Positions 39,946 through 51,117 are shown, counted from the first letter of the stretch. The stretch: DNA of 64,000 bases from Symbiodinium sp. CCMP2592 (GCA_905221615.1 CAJNDT010002024.1:797357-861356), one strand, 5' to 3'. The notes: generated by a model from the letters alone, not told the origin. A program made the numbers and translations.

Positions 39946-40145
39946 AATCCCAAACCCGAATCACCTTGAAGCCTAAATCCCAGACCCTAAACCCTAAACC
40001 CTAAATCCCAAACCCGAATCACCTTGAAACCTAGATCCCAGACCCTAAACCCTAAACCCTAAATCCCAAACCCGGATCACCTTGAAACCTAAATCCCAGA
40101 CCCTAAACCCTAAACCCTAAATCCCAAACCCTAAACCCTAAACCG
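39946..40145 (-). repeat. 59-bp tandem repeat containing telomere-like units
   Basis: Three copies of a 59-bp unit starting AATCCCAAACCCGAATCACC and ending in three CCCTAAA repeats. A few substitutions separate the copies. Confidence 0.85.
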
Positions 40146-40267
40146 AACCACTGGGTTCCCCAGCAGCAGCCCTAGAGCTGGCTGCTGTTTTAAGCCGAGG
40201 CTTCCCTTATATGACTCGGCGCAAGCAGACATATCCCTTGCCAGCAGCCCGAGACTCAAGAGTTCGA

Positions 40268-40361
40268 CGGTTGATGATATAAATCCTGCATTACCCATAA
40301 TAAGGAATATACCATAGCTCCCATAGACAAGGGTCCTTAAGGTAATGCAGGATTTATATCA
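40268..40361. repeat. Hairpin family D element
   Basis: GGTTGATGATATAAATCCTG to GTAATGCAGGATTTATATC with centre AATATACCATAGCTCCCATA. Confidence 0.8.
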
Positions 40362-40387
40362 GGGGTTCAGGGTTTCGAGGCTTTGGC

Positions 40388-40494
40388 TGTCTGGTACCAG
40401 GGAATGGGGAAATGGGTCCCTATAGTAGCCCCCATATAATTCCCAATAATGGTCTCCATAATCCATTCCCCCATTCCCTACTAAGAACCAGACA
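40388..40494. repeat. Hairpin family K element
   Basis: TGTCTGGTACCAGGGAATGG and CCATTCCCTACTAAGAACCA-GACA are inverted ends. It is the only copy seen, 27 bp after a family D element. Confidence 0.75.
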
Positions 40495-40669
40495 GTTGGG
40501 GCTTCGGGGTGTCGGGCTCAAATAGGGTACAGCACTCGAGCCTTCTTGCTCAAGTTTCTGCATCCGGCCTACTGAGACTTCTTTGAACCAGAGAATGAGC
40601 GGCTTTATTTGGACTTCGGTTTTTGGAAGGTACTTCGGGGTGGCTTGTTGGTCTTCGAACAAAGGCTAC

Positions 40670-40850
40670 TCTTGCACACACACACACACAGATATTTGTG
40701 TGTAATATGTGTGTATATATATATATATATGCATATGGATGTAACCTACACCTTCTCTCTCTCTATCTATACATATATATGTATATATACACATGTGTAT
40801 AAATAAATAAGTATATATATATATATATATACATGTATTACACACACACG
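40670..40850. repeat. CA, TA and CTAT microsatellites
   Basis: Short simple repeats at 40675-40690, 40715-40732, 40755-40805 and 40810-40850. Confidence 0.9.
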
Positions 40851-41042
40851 AATCAGGTCATGAGTACGGGCTTGTGGCAGTCCTGCTAGCTGCTAACTCG
40901 ACCAAGTAGCCTTGAGCCAATATGCAAGCCACGGTCTAGGGTTCAGGGTTCCTGACCACCACCACCGACAACAACAGCACCACCACTACCATTCTCTGGC
41001 CAACACTCTAGGATCAAGCTAATGGATTCGCTGCTCTGAGGT

Positions 41043-41150
41043 GAAGTGGCCAGGCAGTTCGCCATCAGCAACCCCAGCGTGGGCAATGCGGTGGACCTGA
41101 ACCTACAGAGCCCTGACAGCCATTGCTCTTCCCGGCTCAGCGGTGTTGGA
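41043..41150 (+). CDS. Exon-like fragment
   Basis: VARQFAISNPSVGNAVDLN is followed by LQSPDSHCSSRLSGVG in one frame with GC-rich codon use unlike its surroundings. Borders are not clear; CCAG/G at 41053 or GGAGTAAG at 41149 are candidates. Confidence 0.3.
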
Positions 41151-41206
41151 GTAAGGCGTCCAAACATAGTGTGGGGTATGCAGCAGCCGCAGTTTAAAAG
41201 TTTCAT

Positions 41207-41966
41207 AGTGTTTCGGTTGGAGCTCCGACATCACGCCATGACGCGAAGATCTCATGAACGGGCATTGCGGCATCGGAAGTTGTGGATAATACTACGGAGC
41301 CTCGGGACTTATCGAATTAAAGGCTTCGCAATGAGGCCTTCGACCATCTTCCCGTCTATGTCCCGCCTTTGAAGTCTTGGCGCCTGGTCCCACAAACCTA
41401 GTTTCCCCAAGTGGCAGCCCAAGCGATGGCCCTCCCAACCAGGATTGCCAAGTGCCCCAACCCTGAAGCCCTGAATTCCCCATTGAGCCTTAAAGCCTAA
41501 AGCCCTAAACTCCCACTTGACCCCTGGTCCCAGAGTCTTAGCATGGCCCAACCCTGGGCCAGCATTTAAGCTTTGTAGGCTTTCCCCTAAATCCTAAACA
41601 CCGCACCCCCAAAACCAAAAAGCCGGTTTCGGTTTAGGAACCCGGCGAAGTCAGGATTGTGAAGTTCCCCAAGTCGGCAGACAATCTTTGGCTCGTGTCG
41701 AACTCCCTGCGCTACCAAGTAGCCAAACAGCTGAGCACCTGTGCCGCAGATTTCGGGATTTTGTGGGGCTTTTAGCCTATGAGTTCACCATAGAAGTGTT
41801 TTTAGGCATTGACATATACCTCAGTGTGAAAAATGTCCATTCCAAGGCCACGTAAGACTAAGGCCCAGAACTTGTAGCAGCAAACATCAGACGGGTACAG
41901 CTGCCAGTGGGGAGGTAGTGATGGTGGTAGCTAAATCCAATAATGCCAACTTACCCAGAATGCAAG
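41207..41966. other. Stretch without a recognisable gene
   Basis: Open frames at 41292-41551 are composed of degenerate repeats. No domain or splice-bordered exon is convincing. Confidence 0.35.
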
Positions 41967-42071
41967 TGGGAGTTTCCGAAAATTAGGGGTACCCTATTCA
42001 TGGGGTCCTTATAACAAGGATGCTACTATTTAGGGTACTATATTGGGGTCCCCCGTATTCCGAAACTCCCA
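41967..42071. repeat. Hairpin family A element with AAGT duplication
   Basis: GGGAGTTTCCGAAAATTAGG to CGAAACTCCC, with AAGT on each side. Confidence 0.85.
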
Positions 42072-42121
42072 AGTCAGTCTGGATTTGGGTGCATTTTCTT
42101 AGTCATTCCTAGTTTCGCCAT

Positions 42122-42224
42122 GTGGGTGGTTGTCAAAATTAGGGTCCCTTTTTGGATACCCTAAATATTAGGTGCCGTACTATATTAGGGATCCAAAAAG
42201 GGACCATAATGTTGACAACTACCC
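42122..42224. repeat. Hairpin family E element, reverse orientation
   Basis: GGGTGGTTGTCAAAATTAGG to TGTTGACAACTACCC. Flanks ATGT and ATAT differ by one base. Confidence 0.8.
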
Positions 42225-43520
42225 ATATTCGTATCTACAAGGAAAGCACTCTAGGGTCTCTAGGCCGAAGCGTTGGCCGATGGATTTCTGCTTGAGCTCT
42301 TAGGGTATGAGCCTCAACATGATCAGGGGTAGTTCTCCTTCTTTGCAGTTCCCATGTATCCGATTTAACTAAAGGCTGCAACCACCCAAGCCGATTTGAA
42401 TTCGTGAGTCGCCTCTTCTGCACGAAGGATTCTACTGTTGAGAGGTTGATCCCGCAGTCCACACTTGCAGGCTGTAGTGTGTAGGACTTTGCACGAATAC
42501 TTGCCTTGGTTCGATCTGGCTTGAGAGTTAGGGTTTGGGTTTTTGGGCTTTGCGGCCCGGATGATTTGAAATTCGAGGGCTCGGACGGAGAAGCTTGAAG
42601 TGGGGCCCTCGGCCCCTAAACAGTCCCTAAACCCAAAGCCCTAAGCCCTTGACATCCCTAAACCCTCAAACCTCCCTGAGCCAGAGCAGGCGACAACCAA
42701 ACCAAAGCCAACCTGGTCATCGCCTACCAGTTTCAAGGCTGAGCTGGTTCTTTCTAGGGAAGCGGGGGGAGGAGCTTATTGGGACTACTATAGGGGACCT
42801 TAAGGGACTAACTATCGTAGGGATCCATTCCTAAACCCTAGACCCTGAACCCAAAACTCTAGACCTGAACCGCTTCAAGTCGGGGAGCGGTGGAACTGGG
42901 CGGAAGGGGAGGCTTAGGATGCACGCACTGTCTGGTACTGCCACATCTGTGCATGTACATGCATATCGTAGACAGACAGGTAGATGGATGGATTGATCGA
43001 TGGAGGGATGGATTGCTGGCTAGCTGGCTAGCTGGCTGGCTGGCTGACTGCATGGATGGAGGGAAGGATGGATGGATGGATGGATGGATAGACGGATACA
43101 GATACATGGATAACACTGATGCATGTATGCGTATCGTTTTTGAATGAGAGTGTGTGTAGTGAGTGTGTGTGTATATACATATTACACCGACAAAAAGTTA
43201 CGTAAGTGTGTGCTCACATTGCATTGTGCATGTGTGTTCTTGATGTCTATGTATCTGGTCAATCAGCCCTCGCGTTCAGATACGTGTATACTTGAAGGTC
43301 TTCATAAGGTACACATAGATGGGTAGGAAGGTGCTGCGGGTACTTGGCTGGTTAGCCAGTTGGTTACCCGGCTGGACGACTGAGTACACATGAGTACACA
43401 CATACATTCACACATGCATGTGTATGTATGTGCAAACAAAGATACGATTTGGCGATCTGCTGTTCGATGTACACCTGCATGGACCCTAAACCTTAAACCC
43501 TAAACCCTAAACCCTAAATC
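42225..43520. other. Stretch with GGAT/GCTG microsatellite, no gene
   Basis: Microsatellites at 42975-43100 (GGAT, GCTG) and 43400-43430; a CCCTAAA run at 43484-43518. Reading frames here are repeat by-products or unassigned. Confidence 0.45.
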
Positions 43521-44887
43521 TGCATCATACATACATACATTCGGGCTGAGTGCTGCCGGATTTCCGGCTCTTCTGCCACCTTCGAGCTTTCAGTTGCTAT
43601 GCGACTACCGACTGCAGTTTTGATGTTTGTTTGTGTCAGTGCTTCTAATGGAATCTAGTGATGGTGATAGCTAGTAGCTAGACATGGTGTGAAGAATAGT
43701 AGCAAAAAAGGGTGTCAGTTAAACCGACAGTTCAGCGCCATCCTCCCGGCAGCATAACGACCATTCGCAATAAAGCATGACAGCTGCAGTGACGATAACA
43801 CTACCAGTACCTGAGAGGGTGAGGACGACGATTCGGGCATCATAAGGACACGAAGGGCACAGTTAGGAACAAGGGGGGTTTAGGGTTTAGGGTTTCGGGG
43901 TTCCTGAAGTCCAAGACGAAGTAGCTTCGGGCTGAGGCAGTTGACTTCTACAAGGCCCTTATATGAGGTGCCCCTTATTTTCAGAAGCCCCGTTGAAAGC
44001 CAAATGAATACCCTTGCAAAGCCTTATGCTGCATACGAACCTTGTGCACGTAAGCCTAATTTCAAAGAGCCTGCCTAAACCCTAAACCCTGAAAAGAACC
44101 TAAACCCCTAAACTCTAAACACCTAAACCCCTAAACTAAACTCTAAGACCCTAAGCCGCAGGCAATCTCACCACGACTGGAAGGGGTCTTGGACGTACCC
44201 CGCCTGTGGCCCTCAGCAGCGAGCAGGCACCCCTCCTACGGTTCAGGGATTCGGGTTTAGGGTTATAGCAGGATGTAGGGTTTCTACATTAGGAGTTACT
44301 AGTAGACATTTTGTATGAGGGGTTCAGGGTTTAGGGTTGAGGGTTATAGCAGAATGTAGGGTTTCTATATTAGGAGTTACTATGAGACATCTTGTATGAG
44401 GGGTTTAGGGCTTCGGGTTGGTTGGGATTTGTGTGTCGATGTATGGTGTTGAAAGGTCGTTTCAGGGTTTGGTGTAGGGTTCGGTGCGTGTGGGTTTAAT
44501 GTAAGGGCCTGAATGAGTCGAACAGGGTTTTGGGGCTTCCTTATTAGAGGTATAGTATACAGTAATATACCCCCCGAAACCCTAAGCCCTAAACCCTAAA
44601 CCCTTATTATAGGTATAGTACAATATACCCCAAACCCTATTTTTTCATTATTCAGACATTAGCTTGAGGCTTTCGGGCTCCGGGCCTTGAGCAGAGTGCG
44701 TGAAGAAGGCAATAGACAAATCTGAGGCCCGGAATTCTACCGGTCTAGGGTTCAGTGATGTTTAGGGTTTGGGGGTTAGGGTTTAGAGTTTAGGGGTTTA
44801 GGGTTCAGGGTTTAGGGTTGAGTGATGTTTAGGGTTTAGGGTTGAAAAGGAAGCCTTGAACCCTAAGCCCCGAAGACTGAACCCACT
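43520..44887. repeat. Telomere-like motifs, a 77-bp tandem duplication and family C fragments
   Basis: A ~77-bp block containing AGGGTTTCTACATTAGGAGT is present twice at 44255-44405. Two partial family C units with TATAGTATAC/TATAGTACAA lie at 44535-44660, separated by CCCTAAA repeats. G-type telomere-like motif fills 44745-44850. Confidence 0.5.
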
Positions 44888-44984
44888 AATGTAGGAACCT
44901 GATTCAGAAACCCTGGTTCTTTATTAGGGCTCCTACTATTTCGGGGTCATAGGGCCAGGGTTTCTTGATGAGGTTCCTACATTA
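44888..44984. repeat. Hairpin family I element
   Basis: AATGTAGGAACCTGATTCAG mirrors TTGATGAGGTTCCTACATT; second copy of the element at 31482. Confidence 0.8.
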
Positions 44985-44985
44985 C

Positions 44986-45084
44986 CGTCGATTCTTCCTG
45001 AAGGTGCGGTTGATTCAAGGGGAGAGGGTGCCAGGGAACCTTGCCGAGTACCAGATGGAGGTTCACAAGGTCACTAACCCCCCC
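44986..45084 (+). CDS. Exon-like fragment between two hairpins
   Basis: RRFFLKVRLIQGERVPGN and LAEYQMEVHKVTN read in one open frame, filling exactly the gap between a family I and a family B hairpin. Protein-like composition; no homologue recognised. The frame closes inside the following hairpin. Confidence 0.4.
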
Positions 45085-45210
45085 TACTTAAAGGATCATG
45101 GGACTTAGTAACTAGGGTGATTAATGAAGGTAACTATACTAATAACCACTTATAACCCCCAGTCAGGGTACTTATAACCTTACTTACTAAGTCCCCTGAT
45201 CCTCCAAGTA
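45085..45210. repeat. Hairpin family B element
   Basis: TACTTAAAGGATCATGGGAC to CCCTGATCCTCCAAGTA. The sequence after it (45211-45289) is again open (ends YMFWQKAQKF). Confidence 0.85.
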
Positions 45211-45452
45211 ACCCCCGCCCTAAGGACCAGAGCTCAACTATCAGATGCCCCAGTTTCATACATGTTTTGGCAGAAGGCCCAGAAGTTTTAATTAGGGTGT
45301 AGGGTAGAGGGTCCGTATGTCATGCGGAGAAAGAGCCATTGCATTTAAAAAAAAGAGGACGTATGATGTATGATGCTTCAGTTCGGCCTCAGTTTCGGCT
45401 CTGGGTCACTAGATGTCTGTATCGTCATAAGACGTGATCCTGGCAGTAGGGG

Positions 45453-45576
45453 TACTTGGAGGTGCAGGGGACTTCGTAAGTAGGTTATAAGTAGGGCTAT
45501 AATTGGGGTAACTCCATTTGGGGTACTTATAACTCTACTTATGACCTACTTACTAAGTCCCCTGCCCCTCCAAGTA
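45453..45576. repeat. Hairpin family B element, most symmetrical copy
   Basis: TACTTGGAGGTGCAGGGGAC and its inverse GTCCCCTGCCCCTCCAAGTA pair almost fully, followed inward by TTCGTAAGTAGG / CCTACTTACTAA. Confidence 0.85.
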
Positions 45577-46384
45577 GTGCAATCAGTAGCCGACAGAAAC
45601 ACGCCTGGCCTGGTACCAACAGAAACAGACCGATGCAGTGTCCGTGGCTGTGTTGGCCGGAAGGCAAGACTAGCGAGCGTTTAACCCTTTGAAGAACAGT
45701 GTTCAGGTACAGACGCTCGCTGAAGCCCTGCAGAACACCTCCTTCGAAGGCAAGCTGCAAGCTGAGGGCGTAAAGGGTTGCTGCTAGTACGGATCCTGAT
45801 GGTAAGTTTTAGTCTCTTGGGATTTATAGAACCCTACCTGAATAGACAGGTCAGCCTTTTTGCAACCAGGGAAACTCAGCAACCAAGATAGAAACCCTAC
45901 AAACACTGGGGTCCTGAAGATTTCGTCATGGTATTCCGTTGTAGCCGCTATACAGAATACAGTGCGATATATCAGTATATCCCGACAACCCTGTAAGTAT
46001 TCAGGCCCTATACGACCACTCTTTGACAGGCGAGGCATCCATCGACGTTCCTTGTGGGCTTCAGACCCAGCTGCTGGTGGATTCGTCGGGACAGGCACGA
46101 GCACAAAGCAGGTCAGAGCGGGTTTCTTGAAATGTGAGGACTCGATGTTTGCTTAAGAAACCTCTGAGTCGAGCTGGAGGTTAGGACTCAATGTTTAGGG
46201 GTCCTTGTAAGAAGGACCTTACAGTAACAATGTTTGTGATTCATATTGGAGGACAACCGCCATGTCGGAGTCTACGAGCATCCTGCGTTGAACTTCGGGC
46301 ATTGGCCACCATTGGCTTTAGGATTTCGCAGGACGACTTGGAGGGAAAAAGAACCACGGCGTATACAGGAGCCTGAGTGCTTCT
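45577..46384. other. Stretch without a recognisable gene
   Basis: Open stretches on both strands around 45784-46156 have mixed composition without a domain. No repeats of note. Confidence 0.35.
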
Positions 46385-46468
46385 GAATACTATTCCTTAG
46401 GGTGCCTGATGATGATCATGGCACAATATACTCAAGATCCCTATTCTAACTATGAAGGCCCTATATTA
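46385..46468. repeat. Hairpin family C element (degenerate)
   Basis: GAATACTATTCCTTAGGGTG, then ATGGCACAATATACTCAAG, then CCCTATTCTAACTATGAAGG. Confidence 0.6.
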
Positions 46469-46661
46469 CGAGGATGGTGAAGCTCGGCTCTTGAATCATT
46501 CGCTTCTGCCGTGACATGCTACCAAAGTTTTTCTCTCACCCATTAGATCGAGAAGCCTTGACTCAAGATGCTAAACTTCCTCAAACTAGCATGCATCGCA
46601 TGCCACAGTCCCAGGGAAGGTGTTAGTCCCAGGCTGGCTAGAGCTAGATGTATCAAACTGG

Positions 46662-46730
46662 GAGGGGGGGGGGGGGGGAGGGGGGGGGGGGGAGGGGGGG
46701 GGGGGGGGGGAGGGGGGGGGGGGGGGGGGT
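46662..46730 (+). repeat. Poly-G tract with periodic A
   Basis: About 68 bases of G interrupted by only four A, ending directly in TTTAGG-type motif. Confidence 0.95.
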
Positions 46731-46734
46731 TTAG

Positions 46735-48002
46735 GTTTTAGGGTTTAGGGGGGCGGGGATGAGTTGTCTTCATGGGCCGCTCACTTGGATGCTCGGCGGT
46801 AGGGGCCGATCATGTCGCACTGATATGAACGCAGGTGGCGGCGATGGGCACCCACTCGTCATTGAGCGCCTGGTCTGCAACTGCTTTCAAAGCGGTTTGC
46901 ACAAGAGATATTGGCGACAGTTTAGCACTCGGTAAGGCCATCGTCGGCGTCGTCGTCTTTCTCGTCAACGTTTTCGTCATCAACAGCAGCATCTTCTTCT
47001 TCATCATCATCGTCCTCGTGATCGCCATCATCAGCATCATCAGCTTCATGCTAGTCAGCAGTATGTTTTGCATTGCTGAGCGCTGCACTCACCGGCGTCA
47101 GTGTCGTCATCGTCGCTCTTATCATGATCCAGAAAAGCATAGTCATCAACAGGTTGGTGCGCATCTTCGTCGTCTAAGCCCGCACACTCCCAAACTCCCA
47201 AACCTTAAGCCCGGAATCCTGACCCTAAGCCGCTGATTCTTCCGCTCATGCCATCCCTAAGCCCCTTTTTTTATAGCAGAGTTTCAGAATCGATCTCTAC
47301 AAGGGTCAGTAATGGGTCTTTGAGGGCTACTATACGGGTCCTGGGCCTTGACTATGCACATTAGCTTAACCTCTGAACCCTTATCACTGAGCCGTCTGAG
47401 AAGTAAACCCAGCCCCGAAGTCCTAACCTAATTTACAATGCCCCGAACCCTCAGCACTCAAGAACTACATTCAATAAGAGTCGCATGTCTTTGCTCATCT
47501 TGAGCCCCCTAAACCGTCAGGCGCAGCCCCAAACAACAGTCAGCAACACGAAAACAGACCTAGCCCCGAGACCCAGCCCAGCCAGCGCGGTTCGATCAAA
47601 ACTGTTGCGCCCAAACCCGTAACAAATTCTATTAAGCTCTAACCCTTAGAGACGTAAACCCCAGCAAGAACGATCAAACCCTGGGACTTAACCTATCCAT
47701 GCTGTGCCCTAAACCCTGACCACACCCTAAGCCCTAAATGCTAAGCCCTGAAAAACATAAACTCTGAACCCTGCACCCTGAATCCCTAAACCCAAAACAA
47801 AACGAATCCACAAGTGCCCCACTGTCCTGGCTTTGTAGCCTCTTCGCAGACCGCAAGGGATGGGAGAAAAGGAGCTCAAAAAAAAAAAAAAAAACGAATC
47901 CCAAGCCACGGGCCCCCAAACCCTACAGCGCCAGGCCTGACCTTGTCTTCTGAAGCTGGTTCTGTGCTGCCCTCCTGGTCAATGGTGGAAGACTCGGCTT
48001 GC
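46735..48002. other. Trinucleotide-rich and telomere-like stretch, no gene
   Basis: A CATCATCGTC-type trinucleotide tract at about 46930-47050 produces long hydrophobic or charged frames that are artefacts. C-type telomere-like motifs at 47700-47790, poly-A at 47878-47894. Confidence 0.45.
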
Positions 48003-48142
48003 AATATAGGGGCCTTAATAGTTGCAGATACTGTTTTGGGGGTTCTTGGTTGTTAATATAGTATAATCTACCCCCCCAGCTCCCCCCCCCCCCGCAAAAA
48101 AAAAAAAAACACACTAGTGCAATTATGAAGGCCCCTATATTA
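48003..48142. repeat. Hairpin family C element with internal poly-C/poly-A insertion
   Basis: AATATAGGGGCCTTAATAGT and GGCCCCTATATT form the ends; the middle has gained C- and A-runs (48071-48109), making this copy about 35 bp longer. Confidence 0.8.
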
Positions 48143-48882
48143 GGCTTCTGGGTGCTCCAGAGCTTTGGTATAAGGTATTCAGTCTTGTTGCCAAAAGTAT
48201 GCATTTTTCTGGTAGCTATGGTGTTCTATGCTCCCAAAGAAACCTTGTCTGCTCTCCTGCCCTAGCCACAAAGCCTTGAAGCAGACCCGCTCCGAAAAAT
48301 CCTTTACATCCTAGACCCTATAAACTCTCAACCGGTAGACTCCGAAAGCCCTTCCTGCACAGTGGCCGTAAGGGAATGGAGAAAGTCCCATTGCAACGAA
48401 AGCACAGACTGCTAGACCCAAACCTCACATTATGCCCCTGAGTTACGGGTGTACGGTTAACTGGTTAAGTATTGATTAGGGGGCGACTAGGGGGGCAGGG
48501 TTTTGAGTCTAGTTTTTGCGGCGTTGTGCAAATTCCTGAGATGCTCCACCCCAACCCGGCAGATTGCAAGAATCCCTGCCCCCTGCCCCCTTGCGTCCTG
48601 CCCTTCCCTGCTTGCCCTGCCCTGTGCCCTTGCTGCTAGAACGGAAGAAACGTGCGATGGCATGAGTTTAGGCTTCACACCCTGAAAGCAAACGGTTTGG
48701 GTGGCTTGGCCGCCTTGTACGGCGTCGGGCGGGAAAGAAAGAAGGACGAGCCTGCTGTAGACAAGCTTTCACAGCTCCTCGCCACAGTACGATGCAATCG
48801 ACACAACCTTGCAGCCAGATACTCTCGCTTACGCGCTATTCCACGACAAATCCTAAACCCTAAACCCTAGCCCTTGTTATAG
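48143..48882. other. Stretch without a recognisable gene
   Basis: CCCTGCCCT-type repeats at 48570-48630 and unassigned sequence; ends in a CCCTAAA run and the TTGTTATAG acceptor of the next fragment. Confidence 0.35.
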
Positions 48883-48960
48883 GCCGGTGGCTGCAAGCCC
48901 TGCCCATCCCTGGCAGCCCGGCTACAGGGCGTGGAGGCCTCGTTCCGCATATCGGCTGTC
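48883..48960 (+). CDS. Exon-like fragment after a TTATAG acceptor
   Basis: After CCCTTGTTATAG/G the frame reads AGGCKPCPSLAARLQG then VEASFRISAV. The GC-rich codons contrast with the flanking telomere-like motif. The downstream donor is not obvious; GGCTGTCGGGG follows. Confidence 0.35.
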
Positions 48961-48964
48961 GGGG

Positions 48965-49565
48965 GGTTTAGAGCTTGCTAGGGTTTTTAGGGGTTTGGGG
49001 GTTTAGGGTTCCTTAGGGCTTAAGGTCGAGGGTTGAGGTCGGTTTCGGATTTCGCGGTTAGGCCCGGTGTCAAACGGGTGCCGAGTTGATCCTTCTAATC
49101 TTGCAGGTGTGGGGTTCAAGTTCAAACTTGAATCCTCAAAGCAAGCTGTGTTTGGCCCTTACACCCTGACCTACCCCCTTATGCCAGCCTCAGCGAGCCA
49201 ACGCTCTGTTAAGCTTCGCATAGGAAAGCGGAGCCGAAGTCACAGCGAACACCAGAACTGGGAGAATCTAGGGATTCCGACTGACGGCCTCTTAGGTATG
49301 AGGCATGGTAACAGGCATGAATACTTACATTGGCTTTGGAGGATGACTTACACCATTGAGTAGCTTAAAGCATCCGAGGGAGTACTAATCATTGCTGTTG
49401 CTCCAGGCCGCTGTAGAGTAGACTTCGAAAAGCTGTATATCAAAACAATCAATAAACCTTGTAGGATGTTTTTATCACAGCATACTCTCGTGCACGATTG
49501 TACAAGTTGGTATTAATATACAAGTCCCTAACCCTAACCCGAAAATTCTAAAGTCAATGCACTAC
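48965..49565. other. Stretch without a recognisable gene
   Basis: G-rich telomere-like motif at 48963-49065, then an open stretch 49067-49363 (FKFKLESSKQAVFGPYTLTY) with some protein character but no domain, preceded by CTTGCAG/G at 49100-49107. Confidence 0.3.
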
Positions 49566-49636
49566 TATAGGGGCCTTGATAATTAGAATAGGGTTTTGGG
49601 GTATCTTATCTTATTATTATAATAAGGGCCCCTTTA
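49566..49636. repeat. Hairpin family C element (short)
   Basis: TATAGGGGCCTTGATAATTA at the left, ATTATAATAAGGGCCCC at the right; reverse orientation and only about 70 bp. Confidence 0.65.
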
Positions 49637-49734
49637 TGACTCCAAACCGCAAAGCCACTCGGGTCAGGAAACAGCTGTGGAAGCCTGCCCCGTCTCCTTC
49701 CAAGTGGCCAGCGAAAAGGCGCCCTTGGGCTTAA

Positions 49735-49975
49735 GGCTTTGAGGGTTTAAGGGTTTCAGGGTTTAGGGCTTTGAGGGCTTTAGGGTTTAAGGGTTTAGGG
49801 CTGTGAGGGTTTAGGGCTTTGAGGGTTTAGGGCTTTGAGGGTTTAGGGCTCTGAGGGTTTAGGGCTTTGAGGGCTTAAGGGTTTAGGGTTGCAAGGGTTG
49901 AGGGTTTAAGGGTTTAGGGTTGAGGGTTTTAGGGTTCAGGGCTTAGGGTCTAGGGTTGGGGTTAGGGGCTGAAGG
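49735..49975 (+). repeat. GGGTTTAGGGCTTTGA higher-order repeat
   Basis: Telomere-like units alternate with GGGCTTTGA to make a roughly 16-bp periodicity over about 200 bp. Confidence 0.75.
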
Positions 49976-50060
49976 GCCCTGAACCCTACACCTTAGATCA
50001 ATCTGTCGGGCCTGAGAACCTTAAATCCTAAACCTAATCCACAGGCTGCAACAGGACGTA

Positions 50061-50195
50061 AGTAAGACATAAGTTGGGTACGGCCCCCACTCAGTATGTA
50101 ATAGTTGAGTAATATGCATCATATAGATATACTAGGACCTTAATAGTAGCCCTATTATAGACTCTTACTGTATGGGGGCCGTACCTAAGACATAA
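50061..50195. repeat. Hairpin family J element
   Basis: AGACATAAGTTGGGTACGGC and GGGGGCCGTACCTAAGACATAA split share inverted GTACGGCCCCC ends and a direct AAGACATAAG phrase on both sides, possibly a target duplication. Single copy seen. Confidence 0.65.
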
Positions 50196-50228
50196 GCGTT
50201 ACACATCCGAACTAGCCGATCCCGAACG

Positions 50229-50312
50229 AGTCTCACGAAGACTGGGCCTCAGAAACCCTGCTCCGGGAAGAACTCTTAGAGGCCCTTACTGTCCAGCTGA
50301 GTGATCCTAATA
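50229..50312 (+). CDS. Exon-like fragment ending at a family D hairpin
   Basis: NESHEDWASETLLREELLEA and LTVQLSDPNTA read in one frame, with strongly protein-like (helical, acidic) composition. It ends exactly where the family D hairpin begins; the frame stays open through that hairpin. Another exon-like fragment starts after the next hairpin. Confidence 0.45.
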
Positions 50313-50413
50313 CTGCTGATGGGCAAAATCCTGCATTACCCTTTATAAGGAATATACCATGGTTCCCATGGTTTAGAGCCCTTACGGTCATGCAGGATTT
50401 TGTCCATCAGCAG
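50313..50413. repeat. Hairpin family D element
   Basis: CTGCTGATGGGCAAAATCCT mirrors AGGATTTTGTCCATCAGCAG. It directly adjoins a family A element. Confidence 0.85.
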
Positions 50414-50415
50414 TA

Positions 50416-50518
50416 TGGGAGTTTCCGAAAATAAGGGGTACCGTATTTTGGGGTCCTTCTAGTAAGGACCTTACTACTTAGGGTACTATATTAGGGTCCC
50501 CTGTTTTCGAAAACTCCC
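50416..50518. repeat. Hairpin family A element with GTAT duplication
   Basis: GGGAGTTTCCGAAAATAAGG to TTTTCGAAAACTCCC, with GTAT on both sides. Confidence 0.85.
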
Positions 50519-50520
50519 GT

Positions 50521-50580
50521 ATCAAGGTGCTTGAAGAGAAAGGGCTCATCAACCAGGGGTCTGGAGTATGGTTCAGGCGT
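50521..50580 (+). CDS. Exon-like fragment starting after a family A hairpin
   Basis: IKVLEEKGLINQGSGVWFRR begins at the edge of the hairpin duplication. With the fragment at 50229 it makes a plausible continuous coding sequence once both hairpins are removed. Confidence 0.45.
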
Positions 50581-50895
50581 AGTGTAGGCATTGTTTAAGA
50601 GCACCGCCCCCTAAACTTCAAGCCTGAACCGTGTAGGAAGGCGAGGCAAGTTGCTGTTATTTCCGGGCTTCGTTCAATCCAACTTCGTCTTCAAGCCAAG
50701 TCCGAGAGATACCGCCCGCAGACAGTTAGAACTAGCGTAAAGTGTGCTCTTAGAATGTGTGGTCGTGCGGGGCTGACAGGCATGCCGTGTCGAACCGTGT
50801 CGGACGACCATAGGCGTCCCTAAACCCCAAACCCCTTCGGACGTGAAAACGTTTATGCTGAACAAACTCTAGTCTGATTCTTAAGACCCCAAGAA

Positions 50896-50925
50896 TACTT
50901 AAAGGATCATGGGACTTAGTAACTT
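50896..50925. repeat. Hairpin family B left-end fragment
   Basis: TACTTAAAGGATCATGGGAC followed by TTAGTAACT, then unrelated sequence; a full copy begins 50 bp later. Confidence 0.7.
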
Positions 50926-50974
50926 TGAAGGGCTCCTAAAAGGGCTCCTATAAGGGATCTATAGGGGTTTAAGG

Positions 50975-51117
50975 TACTTGAAGGATCATGGGACTTAGTA
51001 ACGAGGGTGACAAAGAGGGTAACTACACTTATTATTACTGAAAGCTTATAATTACTTATAGCCCCAATTAGGGGACTTATAACCTTACTTCCTAAGTCCC
51101 CTGATCCCCCGAGAGTA
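50975..51117. repeat. Hairpin family B element
   Basis: TACTTGAAGGATCATGGGAC to CCCTGATCCCCCGAGAGTA; interior slightly longer than usual. Confidence 0.8.

Noticed and set aside
46810-47236. Possible membrane protein (hydrophobic Ile/Val run)
   Set aside because: The run comes from a CATCATCGTC trinucleotide tract and the opposite strand is equally open; no conserved start or domain.
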